Shown here piece after piece: positions 1-6,119 of a DNA stretch of 10,811 bases; within the stretch, counting starts at the first letter, position 1, and each line of letters starts with the position of its first letter. This stretch comes from Candidatus Falkowiibacteriota bacterium (GTDB taxonomy: Bacteria > Patescibacteriota > Patescibacteriia > Patescibacteriales > UBA12465): NCBI GenBank assembly GCA_903857815.1, contig CAIOGK010000126.1, positions 1 through 10,811 of the forward strand. Reading direction: 5' to 3'. Made by a program: the position numbers and the translations under genes. Below the pieces are notes generated by a model, which made no database searches, had not been told where the DNA came from, and was given only the letters and a program-made list of their open reading frames with translations.

Positions 1-73
1 AATCAACCACAAAACTAGAGTATCTCTCTCTTTCTAATTCTTCCCTACTAATTTTTTGATTGCTATTAATCAT
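1..73 (-). CDS. Start of an unidentified protein, cut by the window edge
   Basis: An ATG at 73-71 opens a frame that runs without a stop to the window edge, giving 24 codons that begin MINSNQKISREELERER. The start lies only 3 nt after the TAA of the upstream glycosyltransferase (77-79), the spacing expected of the next gene in the same transcript. The visible residues are polar and charged, with no signal peptide or membrane segment, and they are too few to name a family. From its position it may belong to glycan synthesis (another transferase or a methyltransferase), but that is inference from neighbours only. Confidence 0.6.
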   Translation of the reverse strand, partial: MINSNQKISREELERERYSSFVVD

Positions 74-76
74 TTT

Positions 77-1264
77 TTATTTAATACTTACCAAAACTTT
101 TTTATAAACATTTAAAGTTTCATTAGCGCATTCCCACCAATTATATTTTTTAGCCTGTTCTAAGCCTTTTATTTTTAAAGCGTCCCTAAAATTATTATCA
201 TCAAGCACATTAGTTATCTTGACGAATATATCATTTTCATCTTCAGGGTTAAAATAAACTGCAGCATTTCCTAAAATTTCCGGTAAACTAGATCGATCAG
301 AACTGACAACTGGACAACCTTTAGCCATCGCCTCTAAAGGAGGAAGGCCAAAACCTTCATACAAAGAGGGGAAAACATAAACTTTAGCTTCTTGATACAT
401 AATTTCCAATTGCGAATCGGGGACATATCCAGCAAAAACAATCGGACTATTCATATTTTCTTTCTGCCACAGATTTAAAGAACTCGCGTAATTATGAATA
501 CGATCATAAAAATAATCTTCTTTACCAACCAAAACTAACTTCAATTCCGGCCGAGCAACATGCAAGCGATTAAAAACTTTTACTAGCGTCTCTAAATTTT
601 TATGCGGATAAGCATTCCCGACATAAAGCAAAAAATTTTCACCAATATGATATTTTTCAAGCATCTCTTTACTATTTAATTTAGCGACGAACAACGAGTC
701 TCTCCCGTGAGCCAAGTTCGCGACTCCTTCATAAGTAACTACTATTTTATCAGCCTCAATTTTAAAGTTATGAATAATATCTTTTTTCGTAAACTCAGAA
801 ACTGTAATAATCTTTTCTGAACGCCTAACAGCAATTTTGGTTACTAAAAGATAGGCAATATTCTTTAAACGATATATTAAAATATTTTTAGTTGTTGCTC
901 GGACAGTCGGAAAATGAGTTAAAATTAAATCATGCAAAGTGAGAACAAATTTTACTGGCGTAAAAATAGGAACATTAAAATGGGGGAAATGTATTAAGTC
1001 TAATCTTTCGCGCCAAATATAAAACGGCATCATAATTTGTTCGCGCCAAGAATACCAACGAACATCTAGCATTACTTTTTTTACATGCTGGTCACTAACT
1101 ATTAACTCATCAAAATTATTGGGACTTAAAAATATTACAAAATCAAAAACCTCGCCATCAGCCGCATTATTTATTTTTATTATATTATCGACAACTTCTT
1201 GAGTATAACGGCCTAAGCCCTTTCCAATCGGACCGTAAAACCGGGCATCAATACCTATTTTCAT
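77..1264 (-). CDS. Glycosyltransferase, GT-B fold, GT4 (group 1) family
   Basis: This predicted cytoplasmic or membrane-associated enzyme of 395 residues transfers a sugar from an activated nucleotide donor to a growing glycan. The N-terminal acceptor domain has the group 1 opening GIDARFYGP (4-12) and the glycine-rich GKGLGRYT (14-21). It also has HDLI (111-114) and ITVSEFTKKDI (153-163). The C-terminal donor domain has LLYVGNAYPHKN (212-223), VFAGYVPD (276-283) and the E-x7-E donor site EGFGLPPLE (303-311), followed by GCPVVSSD. The family and retaining mechanism are well supported; the donor sugar and acceptor cannot be read. I chose the ATG at 1264 because the frame opens four codons earlier only at a TTG, and MKIGIDAR is the usual N-terminus. 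It lies 33 nt after the DUF8128-like gene and 3 nt before the next start, so it is probably mid-operon. No Shine-Dalgarno is visible. Confidence 0.93.
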   Translation of the reverse strand: MKIGIDARFYGPIGKGLGRYTQEVVDNIIKINNAADGEVFDFVIFLSPNNFDELIVSDQHVKKVMLDVRWYSWREQIMMPFYIWRERLDLIHFPHFNVPIFTPVKFVLTLHDLILTHFPTVRATTKNILIYRLKNIAYLLVTKIAVRRSEKIITVSEFTKKDIIHNFKIEADKIVVTYEGVANLAHGRDSLFVAKLNSKEMLEKYHIGENFLLYVGNAYPHKNLETLVKVFNRLHVARPELKLVLVGKEDYFYDRIHNYASSLNLWQKENMNSPIVFAGYVPDSQLEIMYQEAKVYVFPSLYEGFGLPPLEAMAKGCPVVSSDRSSLPEILGNAAVYFNPEDENDIFVKITNVLDDNNFRDALKIKGLEQAKKYNWWECANETLNVYKKVLVSIK

Positions 1265-1297
1265 AATATGGGGCAAGTACTAATAATTAAATAACAA

Positions 1298-2746
1298 TTA
1301 AACAAAAGGTAAATTATCGGGAGGATTAGAATTTATATCATTTAAAGATTCATTAATCTCTTGTTTTTGCTGCTGATTATTAACATTGGAATTACTGGTA
1401 AAAATTCCAGTCTTAAAAAAACTTTCTGGAGGAGCGGTTAGTTCTGAAGCTAAAGGTAGCGATGAAGGCGCGTCCGCCTTTCTACCTGGAGCCTTTTGTA
1501 CCATTGAGGCCTTAACATTAGCCTCAACCGGAAAATGCCAGATAGTCGCTAATTCCTCGATATTAAAAGTACCAGGATTTATACCGCGACCATCGGAACG
1601 AAGAATATAGGCGTTAAAAATATTATTCTTTTTTACTAACAGGCGTGGGGCTTGAGCAAAATAGACAGTTTTAGTCATAGTTGTTTTAACGTCCGGTTTT
1701 AAATTATTTAAATCCAAAGCAGCGAACTGCTTCATATAACCGACGATGCCATTAGCGACCTTCGCTTTATTCATCACATCTTTTTTAGCAACATAAACAA
1801 CTCTGATTTTTGCTTCAAATGATAATTTAGATAATTTTTCATGAACACCTTCAATTCTTCTTTTTTCTAGAGGATTAAGATCCATCATTGTCTTTGCTCT
1901 TTCTTCCTTTTCCTTTGATTCTACATCCCCCCAAATACTATAAATCGCTTCACTCGCCTCACCTAACGCTTCGAGTCCTTGCATCCCTAAACCTTTTTTT
2001 ACCTTTGCCTTTCTGCCTAATATTTTATTTATCTCAGCCTCAGAATCTTTTATCCAATCAAACCCCATAGGAATAACGATTACCTGAAACCAAAGTTGTT
2101 CTCCTTGACGTAAAGAGCCGCATAAATCCATCAAGGCGGCCATTGGGTCTTTAAACTGAGTTTCACTTGGCCCCATCTGATGCTCAAATTCTTTATAACT
2201 TTTAATAGGATAAACCCAGGAAGAGGCTTGCATAAACTCCGTCCCCCAAATATCGTATTCTTCATCCGGATATCTTTGAGGCACGGCTTCAGTATAATCA
2301 TCAACTTCAGAAATTTCGGCATCAGGATACTGAGAATAAACTGAAGACTCAATTAAATTTCTAAACTCAGCGGGAGTTCTAATTAAAAATTGAGTATATC
2401 CCTCAAGACTTACAACTTCGTAACTAAAAGACTTCTGGAACTTACCCTCAAACCATTTTTCAAAAAAATTAATTGAGCCATGAGCGCCAGCTAAATAGGT
2501 AAACATGTTTTCTACGGCTTTAGGCGATTGCTCATTACCTTTAGGAATATCAATCGCTAACAAAACATTTTTATGAGTATCGGCCCACTTATTTTGAATC
2601 CAAAAAAGGTATACCTGGATAACACCATAAATAAAGAATATTCCGATTATTATCCAACCAAAATTAAAGATAAAAGACCAGAACATTAGTTCCGGCGGCA
2701 AAGCTAAGAATTTATCTATCCCCGAAGTATTGATAACTATATTCAT
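1298..2746 (-). CDS. Membrane-anchored DUF8128-like protein (VirD4/TraD-type N-terminal domain without ATPase)
   Basis: This 482-residue protein has one clear membrane segment (about 23-50), then a large soluble domain. The region VLLAIDIPKG (61-70), SYEVVSL (108-114), QFLIRTP (119-125) and SQYPDAEISEVDDY (138-151) resembles, from memory, the domain that precedes the ATPase in CPR conjugative-transfer (VirD4/HerA-like) proteins, labelled DUF8128 in recent databases. So does the later FNIEELATIWHFP (394-406) followed by a proline-rich SSLP (428-431). In those proteins the Walker A ATPase follows this point. Here the chain ends about 50 residues later in a Ser/Asn/Gln-rich tail, with no GxxGxGK[ST] anywhere. 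Residues 235-310 are charged and probably helical. Its molecular role is unknown: a surface-exposed or cytoplasmic partner of a secretion or pilus-like machine is possible. It lies downstream of a terminator, begins a new transcript and precedes a glycosyltransferase. Confidence 0.75.
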   Translation of the reverse strand: MNIVINTSGIDKFLALPPELMFWSFIFNFGWIIIGIFFIYGVIQVYLFWIQNKWADTHKNVLLAIDIPKGNEQSPKAVENMFTYLAGAHGSINFFEKWFEGKFQKSFSYEVVSLEGYTQFLIRTPAEFRNLIESSVYSQYPDAEISEVDDYTEAVPQRYPDEEYDIWGTEFMQASSWVYPIKSYKEFEHQMGPSETQFKDPMAALMDLCGSLRQGEQLWFQVIVIPMGFDWIKDSEAEINKILGRKAKVKKGLGMQGLEALGEASEAIYSIWGDVESKEKEERAKTMMDLNPLEKRRIEGVHEKLSKLSFEAKIRVVYVAKKDVMNKAKVANGIVGYMKQFAALDLNNLKPDVKTTMTKTVYFAQAPRLLVKKNNIFNAYILRSDGRGINPGTFNIEELATIWHFPVEANVKASMVQKAPGRKADAPSSLPLASELTAPPESFFKTGIFTSNSNVNNQQQKQEINESLNDINSNPPDNLPFV

Positions 2747-2771
2747 ATCTTGAGCGTATTGCTACCTTAAG

Positions 2772-2780
2772 ATTTTATCA
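2772..2780 (-). promoter_or_regulatory. Putative extended -10 promoter for the DUF8128-like operon
   Basis: On the minus strand the nonamer TGATAAAAT combines a TGn extension with TAAAAT, five of six matches to TATAAT, about 25 nt upstream of the ATG at 2746. No good -35 box is visible at the proper distance, where the sequence is T-rich terminator tail. A new promoter is expected here because an intrinsic terminator ends the preceding gene just upstream. Confidence 0.42.
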
Positions 2781-2790
2781 TATTTTCATA

Positions 2791-2827
2791 AAAAAAAGAA
2801 ACCCGATAAGCAATACTGGGTTTCTTT
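2791..2827 (-). terminator. Intrinsic terminator after the sigma-region-4/HARE gene
   Basis: A perfect 10-bp inverted repeat (AAAGAAACCC at 2795-2804 and GGGTTTCTTT at 2818-2827) encloses a 13-nt loop. Read on the minus strand, the stem is followed by an unbroken run of U (complement of A7 at 2791-2797). It lies 25 nt after the stop codon of the regulator gene and separates it from the next operon. On the plus strand the sequence after the stem is AATTTT, a much poorer tail. Confidence 0.88.
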
Positions 2828-2852
2828 AATTTTATGTTATAGTAACAAAAAT

Positions 2853-3890
2853 TTATCTCTGCCATTCTTTAAGTCCATAGGTTCCACGGCTGATTAAAAC
2901 ATAACGATCATCAAGAATAAGTTCATTATGAACAGTCGCCGCATTAGCTTTTTTCTTATCGAATTTAATATCATTTATTTTGCCGGCAATATCAGTAAAA
3001 TGAAGAGGCTTACCTTCATGTTTCAAAATTAAATAAATCTTATCATTTACAGTTTTTGGCTTAATTTCTTGCCAATCAGCGATTCCCCAGTCACCATATT
3101 TATTTTGTTCTAAATTTTTAATAGATTGCATTAAAGAATATAAAACTTTATTGCCATTTATTAATTCGCCCTTATCCGGGAAAGTTAAGCTCTTGAAAAC
3201 AGATTCAATATCAAGGCCTTCGGTTTTGCTAAAAGTATCTTGATTTTTAACATAAGAATCTAATTTTTTTAAGATATCTAGTAATTCTTCAGTAGTTTGT
3301 GTTTTATTTAAACCTTCAACTTTTTTAAGAACATCATCAGCCATTTCCTCTAAATGAGGGATTTCGGTATTTTTTAATTTAAAAGAAGAAGCAAACTTAT
3401 CATTATTACTTACCAACTCTAAATCATCAGACATTAACTTGGAAATCAAAAAATTAAAATGATTTTTATAAGATTGGCGGGTTTTTTCATCATCCGCTAT
3501 TCCAGATTTTTCTGTATTTAATTCCAAAGAAATTACCGTTAAAATATCAAGTAGATAATCACGTCTGATTAAACCGCCGTGTTCTTCTAAAATTTTACAA
3601 ACTGCTTGCTTCAAAGAAGAAACACAACTTTCTAAACTTTCTAACTTCTTTATTTTTCTAATACTAGCAGCCTCAATCTGTCTAACTCTTTCACGAGTAA
3701 GCTTATGTAGGCTACCAATTTTCTCCAGGGTTTCATTCTTATCACCCTTTAAACCAAAACGTCGAGTTAAAACGTCGCGCTCTCTTTCTAATAATTCTGA
3801 AAAAAGAGAATTAACAATATTAAGAGCGTCTAAACGTCCTAGTTCTTCACTTTTGGCCTCTTTAATTATTTTTTCTAGTAAATTTTCCAT
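2853..3890 (-). CDS. Sigma-70 region 4-like HTH protein with C-terminal HARE-HTH domain
   Basis: This 345-residue predicted transcription regulator has no membrane segment. Residues about 30-86 match sigma-70 region 4: LLERERDVLTRRFGL (33-47), then TLEKIGSLHKLTRERVRQIE (54-73), which is the -35-recognising helix-turn-helix, and an ASIRKIKKL tail. Regions 1 to 3 of a true sigma factor, including the core-binding and -10-binding region 2, are absent. A middle stretch (about 93-175, LKQAVCKILEEHGGLIRRDYL) looks like a second winged-helix-type segment. Residues about 280-345 (VNDKIYLILKHEGKPLHFTDIA to GTYGLKEW) look like a HARE-HTH domain, as in the RNA polymerase delta subunit. The protein probably touches RNA polymerase or promoter DNA as an accessory factor; that is inference. 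The gene has its own promoter (3950-3976) and terminator (2791-2827), so it appears monocistronic. The ATG at 3890 has no Shine-Dalgarno. Confidence 0.85.
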   Translation of the reverse strand: MENLLEKIIKEAKSEELGRLDALNIVNSLFSELLERERDVLTRRFGLKGDKNETLEKIGSLHKLTRERVRQIEAASIRKIKKLESLESCVSSLKQAVCKILEEHGGLIRRDYLLDILTVISLELNTEKSGIADDEKTRQSYKNHFNFLISKLMSDDLELVSNNDKFASSFKLKNTEIPHLEEMADDVLKKVEGLNKTQTTEELLDILKKLDSYVKNQDTFSKTEGLDIESVFKSLTFPDKGELINGNKVLYSLMQSIKNLEQNKYGDWGIADWQEIKPKTVNDKIYLILKHEGKPLHFTDIAGKINDIKFDKKKANAATVHNELILDDRYVLISRGTYGLKEWQR

Positions 3891-3949
3891 ATAAAAAAAT
3901 AAAGCTTTCGATTTATTATTTAAACATCGTCTATTCAGACTGTAATTAA

Positions 3950-3976
3950 ATTATCACATTATTTTATATTAGTCAA
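3950..3976 (-). promoter_or_regulatory. Promoter of the sigma-region-4/HARE gene
   Basis: On the minus strand TTGACT (3976-3971, five of six to TTGACA) is followed after 15 bp by GATAAT (3955-3950, five of six to TATAAT). A TG extension one base ahead of the -10 (TGTGATAAT) can make up for the short spacer. The -35 box shares bases with the TGA stop of the upstream GT2 gene, so the promoter starts exactly where that gene ends. The leader to the ATG at 3890 would be about 53 nt. Confidence 0.65.
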
Positions 3977-4929
3977 GCCTTTTTAAATTTAAAAATTGAA
4001 GAATACTGCTTTAAATTAAATTGCTCTAATATAAGCGAAAAAATACCTAGTAATAAAATACGAGTAACAATAACAACCCGACTTGCAGAATTCTCATTTT
4101 TAAAGTATTTGACAAAAAGTAGGTGTTGGTTCTTAAAAGACCAGGCTCTCGCTTGTTGGCTAACTTGGCGCCTATTCTTCATAAACGCCCCTATACCCTT
4201 GCCATAGAAAGCGACCGTCCTATCATGATACGCGAGCGCATCTGGGACTAAGGCGGATATCAAGCCAGACTTATTCAATCGATAGGCTAAATCACAATCT
4301 TCTTTATACATAAAAAACCGAGCATCAAAATAACCATTTTCATCCTTTATTTGCTCCAAGGCGCGCAATCGAAACATGCCAGCCGCACCTGATGGCCCTA
4401 AAATATTCGCTTGATCATATTGGCCACTATCAATTTCTCCTTGGCCTAAATCATTAAATCTTAAACCGGTCCTTAAAATAATTCCACAGGAATCGATTTG
4501 TTTCGTCTTTAATTTATTAACAAAATCCCAACGTAATATTTTTGGGCTAACAGAAGCCAAATTTTTATTTGAATCGAGTTTTGTTATCAACTTTTCTATT
4601 GTATCTATTTCTAATAAAACATCGGGATTAATAATTAAAAAATACTCTGCCCCCAATTCCTTAGCTTTATTAATCAAAATATTAAAAGCCGGGCCAAAAC
4701 CAATATTTTCTTTCGAGGGAAAGTAAATAATTTCCGCCGGATTATCACGCGTAAAGTGTTCCATGGCCAAACGGTTGATATTATTATCTAAACTACTATT
4801 ATCAACAACTAAAATTTGTTTATCCACAGCTGTTAGAAACTCTAAAGAAGCTCTTAGATTAGGTAAAAAAACATCTAAATATTTAGCGCTAAAATCGTTA
4901 TAAGTTACAAAACCAACGATTAATTTCAT
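3973..4929 (-). CDS. Glycosyltransferase, GT2 family (WbbL/rhamnosyltransferase-like)
   Basis: This 318-residue inverting GT-A enzyme carries the family motifs in order: VGFVTYN (5-11), VVDNSS (41-46), ENIGFGPAFN (74-83) and INPDV (100-104, the place of the metal-binding DxD). Then come LGPSGAAGMFR (177-187) and FFMYKEDCDLAYRL (205-218), holding the catalytic-region ED pair at 210-211. This pattern is typical of WbbL-like transferases that add rhamnose or related sugars to lipid-linked glycans, which fits with rfbA and rfbD nearby; the actual donor is not proven. Residues 285-302 form a hydrophobic stretch that could bind the membrane. The ATG at 4929 was chosen over an in-frame TTG three codons upstream because the fold begins at MKLIVGFVTYN. 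The gene is divergent from the 104-residue gene, and its start lies 2 nt from that gene's -35 box. It ends in TGA inside the next promoter. Confidence 0.92.
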   Translation of the reverse strand: MKLIVGFVTYNDFSAKYLDVFLPNLRASLEFLTAVDKQILVVDNSSLDNNINRLAMEHFTRDNPAEIIYFPSKENIGFGPAFNILINKAKELGAEYFLIINPDVLLEIDTIEKLITKLDSNKNLASVSPKILRWDFVNKLKTKQIDSCGIILRTGLRFNDLGQGEIDSGQYDQANILGPSGAAGMFRLRALEQIKDENGYFDARFFMYKEDCDLAYRLNKSGLISALVPDALAYHDRTVAFYGKGIGAFMKNRRQVSQQARAWSFKNQHLLFVKYFKNENSASRVVIVTRILLLGIFSLILEQFNLKQYSSIFKFKKA

Positions 4930-4931
4930 AC

Positions 4932-4960
4932 TTGACAAAAATTTAAAAAAAGTTTATAAT
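4932..4960 (+). promoter_or_regulatory. Full-consensus sigma-70-type promoter
   Basis: TTGACA at 4932-4937 and TATAAT at 4955-4960 are separated by 17 bp, a perfect match to the housekeeping consensus in both boxes and in spacing. Transcription should start near 4967 and yield a leader of about 59 nt before the ATG at 5026. The -35 box lies 2 nt from the start codon of the divergent GT2 gene, so any GT2 promoter must lie across or beyond this one. For GT2 only weak AT-rich candidates are visible, such as TATACT on the minus strand near 4985-4990. Confidence 0.9.
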
Positions 4961-4995
4961 TATTTTATAGTTATTTTACATTTTAAGTATAAACC

Positions 4996-5009
4996 GAGGC
5001 ATAAGCCTC
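4996..5009 (+). other. Small hairpin in the 5' leader of the 104-residue gene
   Basis: GAGGC (4996-5000), loop ATAA, GCCTC (5005-5009) forms a GC-rich 5-bp stem within an otherwise AT-rich leader. It sits about 29 nt downstream of the predicted transcription start and 16 nt before the ATG. No U-run follows, so it is not a terminator. It could stabilise the transcript or affect ribosome loading; no known riboswitch class is recognised. Confidence 0.5.
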
Positions 5010-5025
5010 ATAAAAAAATCGCACA

Positions 5026-5340
5026 ATGAACCAAATTAACGGTAACGTAAAAAAAGTAGTATTAGACGCCGAGGCTGAAAAATCGGTGGCTGAAGTTTCC
5101 GGCAAACTTAAACAGCATCTTGATCTAAAATGTTTAGTTTGCCCCGAAGAAACGCAAAGAGAAATCCAAGATTTCTTAAATTCTTCCGGTTATACAAAAA
5201 CTGGGGTTCGAAAAGTTGATTGGCCAAAACAAGGAGAAGCATCTTTTTACTTCGAGTTTTCGTTCGACGATACTATCGTTGAACATCAAAAAATTACCAG
5301 GGGTAATTTAAAATACACACTGGAACCGGCTACTTTTTAA
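5026..5340 (+). CDS. Small conserved-looking protein of unknown function, 104 residues
   Basis: I do not recognise this family. The protein is soluble, with no signal peptide or membrane segment. Residues 13-33 look like an amphipathic helix (DAEAEKSVAEVSGKLKQHL). A CLVC motif (36-39) supplies two cysteines with CxxC spacing but no second pair, so a lone zinc knuckle or redox pair is only a possibility. Residues 41-55 look helical, and 72-100 look like beta strands (EASFYFEFSF, then NLKYTLEP). An upstream in-frame TAA at 5011-5013 makes the ATG at 5026 the first possible ATG start. There is no Shine-Dalgarno. The gene stands alone on the plus strand between a full-consensus promoter and a strong terminator, which argues that it is real and well expressed. 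Its codon use and base composition do not stand out from its neighbours. Confidence 0.85.
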   Translation: MNQINGNVKKVVLDAEAEKSVAEVSGKLKQHLDLKCLVCPEETQREIQDFLNSSGYTKTGVRKVDWPKQGEASFYFEFSFDDTIVEHQKITRGNLKYTLEPATF

Positions 5341-5363
5341 CGTTTTAACGAAATTTTCAATTT

Positions 5364-5394
5364 GCAGGGCCCCCTTTCTGGCCCTGCTTTTTTT
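5364..5394 (+). terminator. Strong intrinsic terminator of the 104-residue gene
   Basis: An 8-bp GC-rich stem (GCAGGGCC at 5364-5371 and GGCCCTGC at 5380-5387) closes an 8-nt loop and is followed by T7 (5388-5394). It lies 23 nt after the TAA of the plus-strand gene. Its T-run overlaps the stop codon of convergent rfbA (5393-5395). On the minus strand the hairpin is followed by AAATTG, not a U-run, so it is a poor terminator for the rfbA transcript. Confidence 0.93.
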
Positions 5395-6118
5395 ATATCA
5401 ACATTTTTCCGTCTAGTTTTTCTTTGGCAAAATTTTGAGCTTTTAATAAACTATCAAAAGTTCCCGCATCTAACCATTCCCCAGAAACCATGGCCACATC
5501 AAGTTCGCCTTTTTCTAAATACCAATTATTAACATCGGTTATTTCCAGTTCCCCCCGAGCACTGGGTTTAGTATTTTTAGCAACTTCAATTATTCGTTTA
5601 TCATAAACATAGAGACCAGTAACCGCATAATTACTTAAATATTCTTGCGGCTTTTCAACTATCTTTTCCGCCTTCATATCAGCTCCAAATTTCACAACCC
5701 CAAATCTCTCCGGATCAGGGACATGTTTTGCAAATATTTTTGCTCCACCCTTAAAATTTTTAATCGCCTCAGAAAAATCATCCTCAAAAATATTATCTCC
5801 GAGAATCATCGCGACATCCTCATTATCAATAAAGTTTTCTCCAATTATAAAAGCCTGCGCTAAACCTTCAGGCTTATCTTGAATTTCATAAGTAAACTTT
5901 ACCCCGAATTCTTTTCCGGAACCGAGTAAATTTAAATAATCACCGGCTCTTTCTGGGGAAACAATAATTAAAATCTCTTTAATCCCCGCTTTAATAAGAG
6001 TATTAAGCGGATAATAAATCATCGGCCGATTATATATTGGCAATAATTGTTTGCTTGTAATTTTAGTTAGCGGTCTTAATCTTGTTCCGCTACCACCAGA
6101 TAAAATTATTCCTCTCAT
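5393..6118 (-). CDS. rfbA: Sugar-1-phosphate nucleotidylyltransferase, short RmlA type (glucose-1-phosphate thymidylyltransferase)
   Basis: This 241-residue cytoplasmic enzyme should join dTTP and glucose-1-phosphate to make dTDP-glucose, the first step of dTDP-L-rhamnose synthesis. The nucleotide-binding signature GGSGTRLRPLT (8-18) is followed by SKQLLPIYNRPMIYYP (22-37). Other motifs are ILGDNIF (105-111, metal-binding Asp), RFGVVKF (138-144), VEKP (154-157), TGLYVYD (167-173), ARGELEITDVN (187-197) and WLDAGT (215-220). It ends soon after, and so lacks the roughly 50-residue C-terminal part of classical RmlA (about 290 residues) that helps form the allosteric site. It is thus the short form, and feedback control by dTDP-rhamnose may be reduced. 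A UTP-using relative cannot be excluded. The ATG at 6118 follows the rfbD stop by 1 nt, implying translational coupling; pairing with rfbD favours the thymidylyl reading. Confidence 0.9.
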   Translation of the reverse strand: MRGIILSGGSGTRLRPLTKITSKQLLPIYNRPMIYYPLNTLIKAGIKEILIIVSPERAGDYLNLLGSGKEFGVKFTYEIQDKPEGLAQAFIIGENFIDNEDVAMILGDNIFEDDFSEAIKNFKGGAKIFAKHVPDPERFGVVKFGADMKAEKIVEKPQEYLSNYAVTGLYVYDKRIIEVAKNTKPSARGELEITDVNNWYLEKGELDVAMVSGEWLDAGTFDSLLKAQNFAKEKLDGKMLI

Positions 6119-6119
6119 A

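Noticed and set aside
1386..1610. Plus-strand 74-residue open frame inside the DUF8128-like gene
   Set aside because: It is antisense to a longer frame with clear family-like motifs, has no promoter or ribosome-binding signal, and its residues look random.
1888..2352. Two further frames (plus 60 residues, minus 73 residues) inside the same gene
   Set aside because: Both are out-of-frame shadows of the 482-residue protein, with low-complexity or unlikely sequence and no start signals.
2836..2846. Small inverted repeat GTTA-TAG-TAAC after the regulator gene
   Set aside because: A 4-bp AT-rich stem is expected by chance in this sequence, and the nearby 10-bp stem with a U-run explains termination.
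4955..4990. Possible minus-strand promoter boxes for GT2 (TATACT and TATAAAAT)
   Set aside because: AT-rich sequence makes such -10-like words common, and none has a convincing -35 at the right distance.
5645..5863. Plus-strand 72-residue open frame within rfbA
   Set aside because: It is antisense to the well-conserved nucleotidylyltransferase core, with no motif and no regulatory signal.
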